Source: Bryobacterales bacterium (GTDB lineage Bacteria; Acidobacteriota; Terriglobia; Bryobacterales; Bryobacteraceae). From it: 9,102 bases of DNA. The translations under genes were made by a program, and so were the position numbers. Below are positions 1 to 7,235 of this stretch, piece after piece. Position 1 is the stretch's first letter. Each line of letters opens with the position of its first letter. Below the pieces are notes generated by a model. That model was not told the DNA's origin, did not search any database, and saw nothing but the letters and a program-made list of their open reading frames with translations. The stretch lies in assembly GCA_003132905.1 (NCBI GenBank), contig PKZC01000389.1:15921-25022 (forward strand), read 5' to 3'.

Positions 1-35
1 AAAGGTCGGTGGTTCAAATCCATCCCCCGCAACCA
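1..35 (+). tRNA. 3' end of a tRNA, probably initiator tRNA-fMet (5' part outside window)
   Basis: The T arm is clear: stem 8-12 (GGTGG), loop 13-19 (TTCAAAT) and stem 20-24 (CCATC). It is followed by an acceptor 3' strand at 25-31 (CCCCGCA), discriminator A32 and an encoded CCA at 33-35. AGGTC at 3-7 fits a five-base variable loop. The acceptor strand CCCCGCA+A+CCA and the AGGTC loop match the E. coli initiator tRNA, whose unpaired C1/A72 is diagnostic, so fMet is the best guess. The anticodon is not in the window, so a tRNA beginning TGCGGGG cannot be excluded. The recombinase gene ending 47 bp downstream suggests that this 3' end served as an integration (att) site. Confidence 0.75.
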
Positions 36-82
36 ACCAAATCAATAAGTTACAAGTTGCCAAGCGAAATCTCAAGACCATC

Positions 83-781
83 CTAGACCACATTAACCTG
101 CGGTTCTGGCTTTTCCGCTACAACCGCATCCCCCGTTTCTACCTGGAGGACCATTTGAACTACATTGCTGTGTGCCTGCCTCTTGCTGTCCGTCATCGCC
201 CTGCCGTAAACGTTCATCGTTGTCTGAATGCTGGCGTGGCGCATTAGCTCTCTCTGCACTCCAATCGGTGCGTCTGTTTGATCGAGCCACGACCTAAAGC
301 TGTGCCGGAACGTCTTCCATCCGACTTGGGACTTGATCGCCGCCGCCTTTGCCGCCCCACGAATATGCTTCTTCTGGATCTCTTCTTGGTGATAGGGCTT
401 CCCAGTAGCGGGATTTGCGAACAACCAGCCCTCCTCCGTCGGGTAGCAACGAGAACGATACTCCATCAGCTCTTTCACTAGCTCGGGCGCGATCGGCACG
501 GCATCGCGTGAGTACTCCGTTTTCACATCGTCCACCCGCCCGTGGACGACGCCACGTTGGACCAACAGCGTTGACTTCTGAAAGTCGAAATCTCTCCAGT
601 GAAGCCCAACAATCTCACTGGCGCGAAGTCCCAAACAGCCTGCGATCAGGACCATGGTCCGATATGGTTCCCGAACGTGCAGCAGGAGCTTGTGAAACTC
701 CTCGGCCGTCAGGACGGATGGCCTTTCCAGACGCTTGCTGAAGTCCGGTGACCTCTGAGGAATCCCGATGCGGTGGAACAT
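83..781 (-). pseudogene. Tyrosine recombinase/integrase, N-terminally truncated
   Basis: This is the catalytic domain of a phage/ICE-type tyrosine recombinase, which would cut and rejoin att sites through a 3'-phosphotyrosine. The active site looks complete: Arg in GLRASEIVGL (codon near 625), the beta-hairpin Lys in VKTEYSR (near 523), HSFR in TFRHSFRSWL (His near 304), His in LMRHASIQTT (near 238), and the nucleophile Tyr in MNVYGRA (near 208). The N-terminal SAM-like core-binding domain, normally 100 or more residues, is missing. Recognisable integrase sequence starts near base 755 (SKRLERPSVLT). The frame stays open to 901 only because it runs antisense through the relaxase remnant, and the nearest in-frame ATG is at 781 with no clear ribosome binding site. 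The gene ends at TAG 83-85, pointing at the tRNA. It is probably inactive, because arm and core DNA recognition should be lost. The family assignment is secure; the non-functional status is inferred. Confidence 0.85.
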
Positions 782-1735
782 CACAACACCGAACATCCGC
801 ATGTTCATGTCGTGGTGCGCGGCCTCAGAACCGATGGCGCCCGCTTGCGCATGAGCCGCGAGTACATCCAGCACGGGATTCGGAGTGCCGCCGAGCACCA
901 ATGCACTCGGCAGCTTGGGTATCGGACTGAGCTTGATGCGGCGGAGGCGGAACGGCGCGAAATCTCGGAGTCCAGATTCACATCACTCGACCGCAGGATC
1001 ATGCGGGACGCCTCGAATCCCAACGCGGATTTCGGACCGCAGTACTTCGAGGTCGTTCGGAATCCTACGGAGCCTGGATTGAGCGAGACGGCGCGCCTTC
1101 GCACGCAACATGAGGCGTCAGGCCTCGCCGTCCTTCACCGCATGGGCCTGGCCGAATCGACCGGCGGAGTAAGCTGGCTGGTGCGGCGCGATTGCGAGCA
1201 GGCGCTTCGAGCGATGCAACGCAGCGCGGATCGGCAGAAGACGTTGGCGGAACACGGAGCATTGTTGTCAGATGACCGGCTTCCGATGACGACGCTCGAT
1301 ATTCGGGATCTCACATCCATCGAAGGCAGGATCTTGGTGCACGGTGAGGAGGACGCGTCGGGACGCAGCTATCTGATGCTGGAGGGTACGGATGGGCGCG
1401 TTTATCACATCTACCGCACGCCAGAGATGGAGGAACTGCGGAGTCAACGACGTCTGCAAACCAATTCGTTCATTCGGCTCCGCAAATTGTCCACGGTCCG
1501 TGGCCCGTTGGTGGAGATCCAGGATATGGGCGATTCGGAAGCCGTCTTGCGCAACAAGGCTCACCTTCGCGATACGGCCCGCGAAATGATTCGACAAGGT
1601 GCTTACCCTCCGGATGGCGGCTGGAATGGATGGCTCGGACGTTATCAGAAAGCGCTGGTTGACGCCGCATTCGCACTCGAACAGGAGAAGGCGAAAGAAC
1701 GCGAACGACGCAGGAGTCGAGACCTTGGCCGTTAA
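773..1735 (+). pseudogene. Relaxase/mobilization nuclease, DUF3363 type, N-terminally truncated
   Basis: This is the C-terminal half of a MOB relaxase, the enzyme that nicks oriT to start conjugative transfer. The fragment opens on the histidine-rich metal-binding motif HPHVHVVVRG (residues 8-17). It continues through REYIQHGIRS and LGYRTELDAAEAERREI into a long C-terminal region of DUF3363 type, and ends in a charged tail (EKAKERERRRSRDLGR). Relatives are about 550-650 aa; this has 320. The part holding the nicking tyrosine is gone. The frame is closed by TGA at 749-751, so little more can lie upstream. The GTG at 773 is probably an internal Val codon of the ancestral gene, not a start, because homologues read AVEHxNT-like here and no ribosome binding site precedes it. 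It lies head to head with the broken integrase, consistent with one deletion. Confidence 0.82.
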
Positions 1736-1785
1736 AGGGCTCTGTGGCCGCCCTTGCCAAGCAGAACCAGCAGCCCTTTTCTTCC
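1734..1785 (+). terminator. Possible intrinsic terminator after the relaxase remnant
   Basis: An eight-base inverted repeat (AAAGGGCT at 1734-1741, AGCCCTTT at 1772-1779) starts within the stop codon of the relaxase remnant and runs into a T-rich stretch, TTTTCTTCC. The 30-nt loop is large, but it can fold further (CTG/GGC at 1742-1748 with GCC/CAG at 1756-1764). If real, the relaxase was the last gene of its transcript. Long loops like this often arise by chance, so confidence is modest. Confidence 0.35.
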
Positions 1786-2265
1786 TAAAATAATGGAGGC
1801 AGATGCTCTACATCGAAGCGGCGCAAAGACTCAATATTTGGAGCGGCGCAGTTTTGTCACCGACAGCGAGGACTGCTGTCGAAGCTGAGGAGCGAGAGTA
1901 AGTGGCGCGCTGTTCGCTATCTCCTTGATCACAGCGGTTCTTCCCTTCCGTAGTTTCTGGCTCCTCACATCGTTGAACGCCGGCCTGCGTTCGCTGTCCG
2001 CGCTGGTGGACAGGATTCCTAGCCAAACGCCGAACAACTGCCGAGCAAAGACCGAACAGCGGAGGCCTCGCGCGACCCTCAGCTGTTGGGCTAAGGGATG
2101 GTGTCTTCTTTCAGGCTAGCCCGCGATCTCGCGAAAACTGTCGCTCCGGCGAAGGGTTCAATCCCTCGCGGTCTAAGACTACCGCTCGCGTGCTACTAAG
2201 CGTTTCGACGACGGCCTTGTGAGACGCCCCAATGTCATTCGGGGACGAAATAATTGGGACCGCGA
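1786..2265. other. About 480 bp without a convincing gene
   Basis: No reading frame here resembles a known protein. Short frames exist on both strands, the longest about 72 codons, but they overlap each other and have low-complexity or implausible composition. A 32-codon plus-strand frame at 1803-1901 has a good Shine-Dalgarno (GGAGG at 1795-1799) but no recognisable product. Two short hairpins (2149-2169 and 2227-2244) lie at the right side. The stretch lies between the mobile-element remnant and the 3' end of the ATP-grasp operon and may be decayed element sequence. The right attachment site was sought here, but no copy of the tRNA 3' end was found. Confidence 0.5.
2227..2244 (-). terminator. 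Hairpin just after the ATP-grasp gene, weak terminator candidate
   Basis: CCCCAAT at 2227-2233 pairs with ATT at 2237-2239 and GGGG at 2241-2244, with one bulged C and a three-base loop. It begins 21 nt beyond the stop codon of the operon's last gene. No T tract follows on the minus strand, so it may stabilise a 3' end or act with Rho; it is not a canonical intrinsic terminator. Confidence 0.25.
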
Positions 2266-3567
2266 TCAAGACCGTAGTGCGGCAACATCGAGTCTCCGCC
2301 CTCTAGGTGTTTCCTGTTGACGAGATTCCTGGAGCACCGGGCGGCACTGCGCGATGAAAGAGTCCGCCAATTGTTCAGCTTCATCGGACGTCGGTGCGCA
2401 AACCATGACGTAGCCAATCCGGTCGGCGTTCTCTAGCGGTGGTCGAATCGGATCGCCAGGCTTCTTTAAGACCTCAACACAGCGCATGCGGGTGTCATGC
2501 CATCGCGGCAATTCAACATGATCGAGAATGCCCGGCCGATCCGCCACGATCCACCGTGAAACCGCCACCATCCTGGCGTCCTGCGGACGGAGGTCCGGCT
2601 TCTCACCCAAATGCAAAGCGATCAAATCAGCGTGCAGTGAACGATCCAGCGCGTAGCCGACTAGTCTCCCAATTTTGGCCCCGACCAATCTGGGGTTGAT
2701 CTCGATCAGGCGTGGTCCTTCCGGCGTGAGCAGTAGTTCGGTGTGTGCGGCGCCCCAATCAAACCCAACGGCATCCAGTACAGAGAAGAGGTAACGTTCG
2801 ATGGCTTCGAACTCAGGACGGTTGGGCGTAAAACAGCCACCGCGAATCGCAAACGACGGTGGCTCGAAGAACAGCTTCGAATGGATCCCTAGAAGTTGAT
2901 GGCGGCAGTTCGCCGTCAAGGTGTCACACCCGATTACGCTGCCCGTCATAAAACGCTCGACCAACAGGCGATCGTTAGCTTGAAAACCCAAACCGTAGTC
3001 CGCATGACTCGGGAGTAAATCGTTGAGCGGGCTTAGCAGCGGATCAAGATCTTCGGGATAGCGTAAGACCACAATATTTTGCGAACCATACCCGTCGGCG
3101 GGTTTGATCAGCACTGGCAATCCCAGCCGCTCGACAGCCGCGCTGAGCGCGTCGTTCGACGTGGCCAGCTCGAAAGGCGGTTGTGCAAGTCGTCGCTCGA
3201 CCAGTCTGAGGCGAACATTGAACTTGTCCCGCAGCAGCGTAGCGCTCGATGGATTCAGGTGCCGGAGCCCGAGCCGGTGGGCAAGCTGCGCGGCCGTAGG
3301 TACGTGGCTATCGATGAGGCACAGCACGGCGTCAATCGGGAACCGTGCGTGTACGGCAAGTACGCGCCGTTCCACTTCGGGGTAGTCAAAGGGAGCGACT
3401 TCGATGTGTTCACGAGCAAAGGCGAGCATCGCGTTGACCTGTGGCTGCTGACGATAATGGCCGAGCCGCGCAGTCAGGAATGTGAATTCGTCTCCACGAT
3501 CGAGAGCGGCCTGGACAATATCGGTGTCGTCGCCTCCCGGCAGTTCAACTATCAGAAGGTGCGCCAT
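2266..3567 (-). CDS. ATP-grasp domain carboxylate-amine ligase
   Basis: This is a 433-aa enzyme of the ATP-grasp fold, whose members activate a carboxylate as acyl phosphate and join it to an amine or other nucleophile. Visible ATP-grasp features in order: an N-terminal Rossmann-like preATP-grasp region (about 1-110, with AVLCLIDSHVP and LNPSSATLLRDK), the ATP-binding Lys in LPVLIKP (K155), the glycine loop DGYGSQN (158-164), the nucleotide-binding segment LLVERFMTG (201-209), E278 in AHTELLL, and the Mg2+-binding signature LIEINPR (287-293). The layout resembles BacD-like L-amino-acid ligases and other carbamoyl-phosphate-synthase-like ligases more than D-Ala-D-Ala ligase. The substrate is unknown. 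The ATG lies 2 nt after the TAA of the SUMF1 gene with no strong ribosome binding site, so translation is probably coupled. It is the last gene of the five-gene operon. Within this operon it could add an amino acid to, or cyclise, a small molecule or the 116-aa protein; that role is inference only. Confidence 0.88.
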   Translation of the reverse strand: MAHLLIVELPGGDDTDIVQAALDRGDEFTFLTARLGHYRQQPQVNAMLAFAREHIEVAPFDYPEVERRVLAVHARFPIDAVLCLIDSHVPTAAQLAHRLGLRHLNPSSATLLRDKFNVRLRLVERRLAQPPFELATSNDALSAAVERLGLPVLIKPADGYGSQNIVVLRYPEDLDPLLSPLNDLLPSHADYGLGFQANDRLLVERFMTGSVIGCDTLTANCRHQLLGIHSKLFFEPPSFAIRGGCFTPNRPEFEAIERYLFSVLDAVGFDWGAAHTELLLTPEGPRLIEINPRLVGAKIGRLVGYALDRSLHADLIALHLGEKPDLRPQDARMVAVSRWIVADRPGILDHVELPRWHDTRMRCVEVLKKPGDPIRPPLENADRIGYVMVCAPTSDEAEQLADSFIAQCRPVLQESRQQETPRGRRLDVAALRS

Positions 3568-3569
3568 GC

Positions 3570-4589
3570 TTATGGGTTTTCCGCTAGCCGAAAGCCCATG
3601 GCATAGGTGGCTGATTTCGGGTTATGGCCGTGGCGCCGCCGTGTTCGCGCCAGGTCGCGAAATCGCGCGAAGCTGCCGCCGCGCGCGACCCGATAAGTGC
3701 CTTGAACTTGTGCGAGATGATCGGCGATAAACGACCCTCCCGGATAAGCAGCGTAGTTATCGGCAACGTATTCCTCAACGTTGCCAGCCATGTCCATCAA
3801 GCCAAAAGACGACTCACCCCCGACAAAGGCACCGACCGGTGAACTAGCGAACAGACCGGTTTCAGCGGTATTCGCCAAGTCGGCATCAAACTGCGACCCC
3901 CATGGAAATTCCCGTCGTTCCGGTCCTGCAGCCGCCCACTCCCACTCAGCCTCAGTCGGCAGGCGAAAGCTGCGGCCGGTCCGCTGAGACAACCATCGCG
4001 CGTATGCGTCGGCTGATTCGGGACTGACAGTGTAAACCGGATGATTAGCTCGCTCCTGTGGAAACCGGCGAAACGGCCAGCTAGTGGGCAATTCAGGGTG
4101 CCCGGTGTCCAGGAGGAAAGCGCGATATTCGGCGTTCGTGACTGGATAGCGGCCCAAGCGGAACGGAGTTAAAGTAACCTGATGCCTGGGACATTCCTTT
4201 TCAATCCATGACCGATCGAGCCCCAATCCTTGAAACCGCTCCAATACGCCGCAGACCTCGTTATCATGCGACCCAATCTCGACCTCACCGCCGACAATGT
4301 CCATCATCTCTGGCCTTTCAACGCAAATGCGTGGATCACCGACAAGCGCCAGAAGATTGCCACATGCAATACGCGCTGCAAGCGTGGAGTCCGGCGTGGC
4401 CAGTGTTTCGAGCAGAACGTCGCTCGGTGAGCCGCGCAGTTCTGCATAAGCCTGCACCAACGCATGATCCATGCGTCCGTCAACGTAACGGTCCGGCAAA
4501 CCCAGCCGCTCGCGGTCAGTCATCTGACCGCACAAGGTTCCCTCAAACTGAGGCAAATGCCACTTAGGATCGGGATATGTTGCGGTCAT
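3570..4589 (-). CDS. SUMF1/EgtB/PvdO-family protein without FGE catalytic cysteines
   Basis: This is a 339-aa protein with a SUMF1 (formylglycine-generating-enzyme-like) domain at about 95-337. Family landmarks are MMDIVGGEVEIGS (95-107), PVTNAEYRAFL (149-159), HPVYTVSPESADAYARWLS (183-201), RLPTEAEWEWAA (209-220), GLMDMAGNVEEYVAD (263-277), RVARGGSF (300-307) and GFRLAE (332-337). In true FGE the copper-binding cysteines follow this GGS as CxxxxC; here those positions are R309 and A314, so it cannot convert sulfatase Cys to formylglycine by the known mechanism. SUMF1-fold relatives lacking those cysteines include EgtB-type sulfoxide synthases and PvdO. EgtB's iron-binding DinB domain is not evident. 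Instead residues 1-94 form a short, possibly helical HEAT-like region (VLLETLATPDSTLAARIACG). There is no signal peptide. The ATG overlaps the FMN reductase stop by 4 nt (ATGA). Oxidative or structural modification of the operon's product is plausible, unproven. Confidence 0.88.
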   Translation of the reverse strand: MTATYPDPKWHLPQFEGTLCGQMTDRERLGLPDRYVDGRMDHALVQAYAELRGSPSDVLLETLATPDSTLAARIACGNLLALVGDPRICVERPEMMDIVGGEVEIGSHDNEVCGVLERFQGLGLDRSWIEKECPRHQVTLTPFRLGRYPVTNAEYRAFLLDTGHPELPTSWPFRRFPQERANHPVYTVSPESADAYARWLSQRTGRSFRLPTEAEWEWAAAGPERREFPWGSQFDADLANTAETGLFASSPVGAFVGGESSFGLMDMAGNVEEYVADNYAAYPGGSFIADHLAQVQGTYRVARGGSFARFRDLARTRRRHGHNPKSATYAMGFRLAENP

Positions 4590-5188
4590 GGTGCGGTTGC
4601 AAGTTGACCACGACCGGCATAAGCCAACGCCTGAACTAGTTGTACGAATCTGTTCACGGTAGCATCGATGTGTTCTTCGAAAAAAGGATCAAATACATAT
4701 TCGTTACCCGTCCAGGCCTGATCGGCATACGGTATGCAAATCGAATCACCGATGATCAGACAACCAACGTAGCCGAACAGGGCTCGCGCGTGTGGCATTG
4801 CGATGGCGCCGCCGCTTCGTCCGGTGGATGCGCTACACAGCAGTAGTGGCCGATCACAAAATGGGTTATCGTAGCGGCTGTCGACATACGCTAGCCGTGA
4901 CACCCAGGCAACAATGTTCGTCAGGTACGGCGGCAGCTGCCCGTTGTATTCGGGACTGGCTACGACAATCCCGTCGCTGGCTTTGAATCGCTGATGCAGT
5001 GCGGCTGCTCGATCGACTACGATGGGCGCGTCTTCCAAGTCTTGATTGAACAGCGGCAAATCGACCTCGGAAGGCTCCAGCGTATCGATGCGGCAGCGTC
5101 CCTCCAGGCGTTGAGCCACATATCTCAATAGCCCAGAATTCAACGATCCCCGCCGCTGACTGCCCGACACAAACAGTAAGGTAGTCAC
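4586..5188 (-). CDS. NADPH-dependent FMN reductase family protein
   Basis: This is a 200-aa flavodoxin-like protein of the NADPH-dependent FMN reductase family, which uses NAD(P)H to reduce bound flavin or quinone-like substrates. The FMN phosphate-binding loop GSQRRGSLNSGL (9-20) follows beta-1. The second flavin motif is SPEYNGQLPPYLTNIVAWVSR (78-98), and a third flavin-contacting stretch SASTGRSGG lies at 119-127. The length is normal. It is cytosolic, with no export signal. The start is GTG at 5188, overlapping the WD40 stop as GTGA, with AAGG 7 nt upstream, so both a ribosome binding site and coupling support it. In this operon it could supply reduced flavin or electrons to the SUMF1-fold protein, or reduce the pathway product; that partnership is inferred from gene order only. 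Confidence 0.9.
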   Translation of the reverse strand: MTTLLFVSGSQRRGSLNSGLLRYVAQRLEGRCRIDTLEPSEVDLPLFNQDLEDAPIVVDRAAALHQRFKASDGIVVASPEYNGQLPPYLTNIVAWVSRLAYVDSRYDNPFCDRPLLLCSASTGRSGGAIAMPHARALFGYVGCLIIGDSICIPYADQAWTGNEYVFDPFFEEHIDATVNRFVQLVQALAYAGRGQLATAP

Positions 5189-6861
5189 GCATGTACCTTG
5201 TAGATGTTGCCATCGTAGGAAGCGGCGAGAAAGTTTTGGTGTGCACTGTTCCAGGCGATTGATGAGATGCCTGAGGTGGTCGGCCTCTCTAGCGAGGTCC
5301 AGCGCCTGTTGATCAGGTCAAACATGGCCACAGTCCCTCCATAGCTGCCGGTCAATATTGCGGTGTGGTCAGAGTTAACATCGATGGATCGAACGGAATT
5401 GGGGTGGGGGCTGGGGTAAACTTCGGCCTTCTCGGCGCACCAAATCCTCAGAGTACGGTCCCGGCCCACGCTCGCGAACTGGCCGTTGCCAATTGCACAG
5501 CAAGCGTTGGCGATGCGTTCATGTGCCTTCTCGATCCGTCTGACCAGCGACCAATCGTCAATGCGATGCCATGCGATATCGGTAGACGCGCACACCGAAA
5601 ACAAAAGGCCGTCGCTGCTGCTCAATCCCTTAACGGCATTTTCGTAGACCTTCAACTCTGTTCTTAGTTGCAATCCACCGGCGTCGTCCGACGCAAAGAC
5701 CAAAATATCTCCGGTGTAGCTGCCGATGGCTATGTGAATCGCGCCCTCGCGCAGGAAAGCCACGCCGCAGTTGAGAGGTGATTGATGTTGATAGAGCACC
5801 TCTCCAGTGTCTGCGTCAAGAAGCTGGCCCATGTGGCCGCCGGTGAATACACGACCGCCAGCTGCCACCAGAAAATTGCACAAACTGCCCATACTTGCTG
5901 CCGGCGTTCCGTCGATGCTGACCACGCCGGCATCACCGACCGAGTAAATGCGATGGTTAACGTTAAGAACAGCATTGATTGCTTCGCCCGGGGCTACACC
6001 CTGCAAATCCCAGATAGACGTCCTCGGATCGAACACGGCATAAGTTGATCCAAACGTCCCAGTTGCGATCCGGCCATCGTTCAGTACCGTGGCTGCTCTG
6101 GCCCAAATATTCTCCGGAATCGTGGAGCGTCCCAATTCCTGCAGCCGCTGTGGGCCGCCGATGAGCCAAACGCTGATCGAACGGTCATAGCTTAGGGCGA
6201 CTAGAACACCCTGCCGAGCGTCGAGGACAATCTTTTTCACGCCAGCTCGATGGGCCTGGACGAAATGCGTTCTCCCGTTCTCGATGATCGCGATGCGCCC
6301 GCGGTCGTCGCCGGCATAAACGATGCCGTCCGCGCCGATCTCCACGCTATCGGTACGCACGTCCAAATTCGTTGCTCGCACCTCAATGCCGAGCTCGGTG
6401 TCCCATTCACAGAGGGTGCCGTCGACGCTGGATGAAACGACATGACGGCAGTCCTGCATCCATGCCAGCGAGAGTACATTGCCGGTGTGCCCTTGCATCG
6501 TGTGCAGGCAGCGCCCATTCAGATCGAAGACTCGGACCGAGCGATCCAAAGCACACGTGGCGATGCGCCGGTCATCGGGCGAAAATACTGCCATATCCAC
6601 GTCATCGTCGTGACAGGGCAGCACAGCGTGCAACCTGAGCGAAGGGATAGCCCAGACACGCGCTGAATAATCGCTGCTGGCACTCACCAGCCAACGGCCA
6701 TCTGAGCTAAAGCTACAGTGGTTGACCAGATGATCGTGGGAGGCCAGTGACAGCGCTTTGCGATCTCGGGCATCCCATAGGATGACCTTGTTGTCGTACC
6801 CGGCAGTGGCTATCAGGTGACCATGCGCCGCGATCCCCGCGATAGGGCCTTGATGTCGCAT
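5185..6861 (-). CDS. WD40 repeat protein, probably two beta-propellers
   Basis: This 558-aa protein is made almost wholly of WD40-type repeats. The first four are textbook: SASSDYSARVWAI, CALDRSVRVFDL, SSSVDGTLCEWDT and the opening ATAGYDNKVILWDA, with intervening GH or H-D turns. Later blades are more diverged (ALSYDRSISVWLI, VGRDRTLRIWCA, TGSYGGTVAMFDL), and the last ends in ASYDGNIYKVHA at the C terminus. By eye about 13-14 blades fit, which would make two seven-bladed propellers. There is no enzyme domain, signal peptide or membrane segment, so it is most likely a cytosolic scaffold or binding protein. The ATG at 6861 lies 23 nt after the small-protein gene. AGGAGT is 13 nt upstream, a rather long spacing. 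It overlaps the FMN reductase by 4 nt. A role in presenting the small protein or assembling the enzymes would fit the context but is inferred. Confidence 0.9.
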   Translation of the reverse strand: MRHQGPIAGIAAHGHLIATAGYDNKVILWDARDRKALSLASHDHLVNHCSFSSDGRWLVSASSDYSARVWAIPSLRLHAVLPCHDDDVDMAVFSPDDRRIATCALDRSVRVFDLNGRCLHTMQGHTGNVLSLAWMQDCRHVVSSSVDGTLCEWDTELGIEVRATNLDVRTDSVEIGADGIVYAGDDRGRIAIIENGRTHFVQAHRAGVKKIVLDARQGVLVALSYDRSISVWLIGGPQRLQELGRSTIPENIWARAATVLNDGRIATGTFGSTYAVFDPRTSIWDLQGVAPGEAINAVLNVNHRIYSVGDAGVVSIDGTPAASMGSLCNFLVAAGGRVFTGGHMGQLLDADTGEVLYQHQSPLNCGVAFLREGAIHIAIGSYTGDILVFASDDAGGLQLRTELKVYENAVKGLSSSDGLLFSVCASTDIAWHRIDDWSLVRRIEKAHERIANACCAIGNGQFASVGRDRTLRIWCAEKAEVYPSPHPNSVRSIDVNSDHTAILTGSYGGTVAMFDLINRRWTSLERPTTSGISSIAWNSAHQNFLAASYDGNIYKVHA

Positions 6862-6884
6862 GTATTTTGCGCCGACTCCTAGGA

Positions 6885-7235
6885 TCAGCCCGTCACATTG
6901 ATCAGCGATCCAGGGCCAGACGTACTTGATGAAGGCTGTGCTGGTGTGATCACGGTGCTCGGGGCACTACGACTGCTTTGCAACGCTTGCGCGGCCTGTT
7001 GAGCGCCTTCCAGGTCGCCTTTTTGCAGCGCTTGCCCGAGTTGCGCCAACGGACTATTACCTTGGATATTGTTGTTGCCTGCTAAGGTCTTGAAAGATTG
7101 TTGCGCAGCACTGAGATCGCCTGATTGTAAGGAGGACATCATGTCCTGAAAGCTTTGCTGGCGCTGTTGCCAGCTGGCGACGGATGAACTTTGGCTTGTC
7201 GCCGCAGTGCTAGAACCACCAACACGCATTCCCAT
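6885..7235 (-). CDS. Small Ser/Gln-rich protein with two TPR-like units; candidate substrate or peptide partner
   Basis: This is a 116-aa protein, about one fifth Ser and one sixth Gln, with no Cys, His or Tyr. Three parts can be seen. The N-terminal segment (1-28, MGMRVGGSSTAATSQSSS then WQQRQQ) is Ser-rich. Two helical repeats (29-51 and 63-85) share LQxGDLxxAQQ with a 34-residue offset, the length of a TPR unit. The tail (86-116) is rich in Ser, Pro and Thr and ends GPGSLINVTG. Small proteins with LQSGDLxxAQ repeats occur in several phyla as uncharacterised proteins. ATG 7235 is supported by GGAG 6 nt upstream. It is the first gene of the operon, 23 nt before the WD40 gene. Position, size and composition would suit a substrate or precursor for the ATP-grasp/SUMF1 enzymes, or a small adaptor. 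Neither is shown, and the folded middle argues against a simple leader-core peptide. Confidence 0.8.
   Translation of the reverse strand: MGMRVGGSSTAATSQSSSVASWQQRQQSFQDMMSSLQSGDLSAAQQSFKTLAGNNNIQGNSPLAQLGQALQKGDLEGAQQAAQALQSSRSAPSTVITPAQPSSSTSGPGSLINVTG

Noticed and set aside
1803..1901. 32-codon plus-strand frame with a good Shine-Dalgarno after the relaxase
   Set aside because: Very short, with no recognisable product, beyond a possible terminator. An overlapping frame of similar length exists from the ATG at 1793, so one is not favoured over the other.
1831..2037. Minus-strand frame of 68 codons
   Set aside because: No ribosome binding site, no family resemblance, and competing frames of equal length on both strands.
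2149..2169. T-arm-like GGGTTCAATCCC, which might be a second tRNA or an att repeat
   Set aside because: Only three to four stem pairs fit a tRNA T arm, no acceptor or anticodon stem can be placed upstream, and the sequence does not repeat the tRNA 3' end at 8-35. It is better seen as a short bulged hairpin.
3570..6861. WD40 plus SUMF1 as part of a STAND or VMAP-type conflict (defence) system
   Set aside because: Such systems need an NTPase, protease or effector-associated domain. None is present, and the FMN reductase and ATP-grasp ligase point to metabolism or modification instead.
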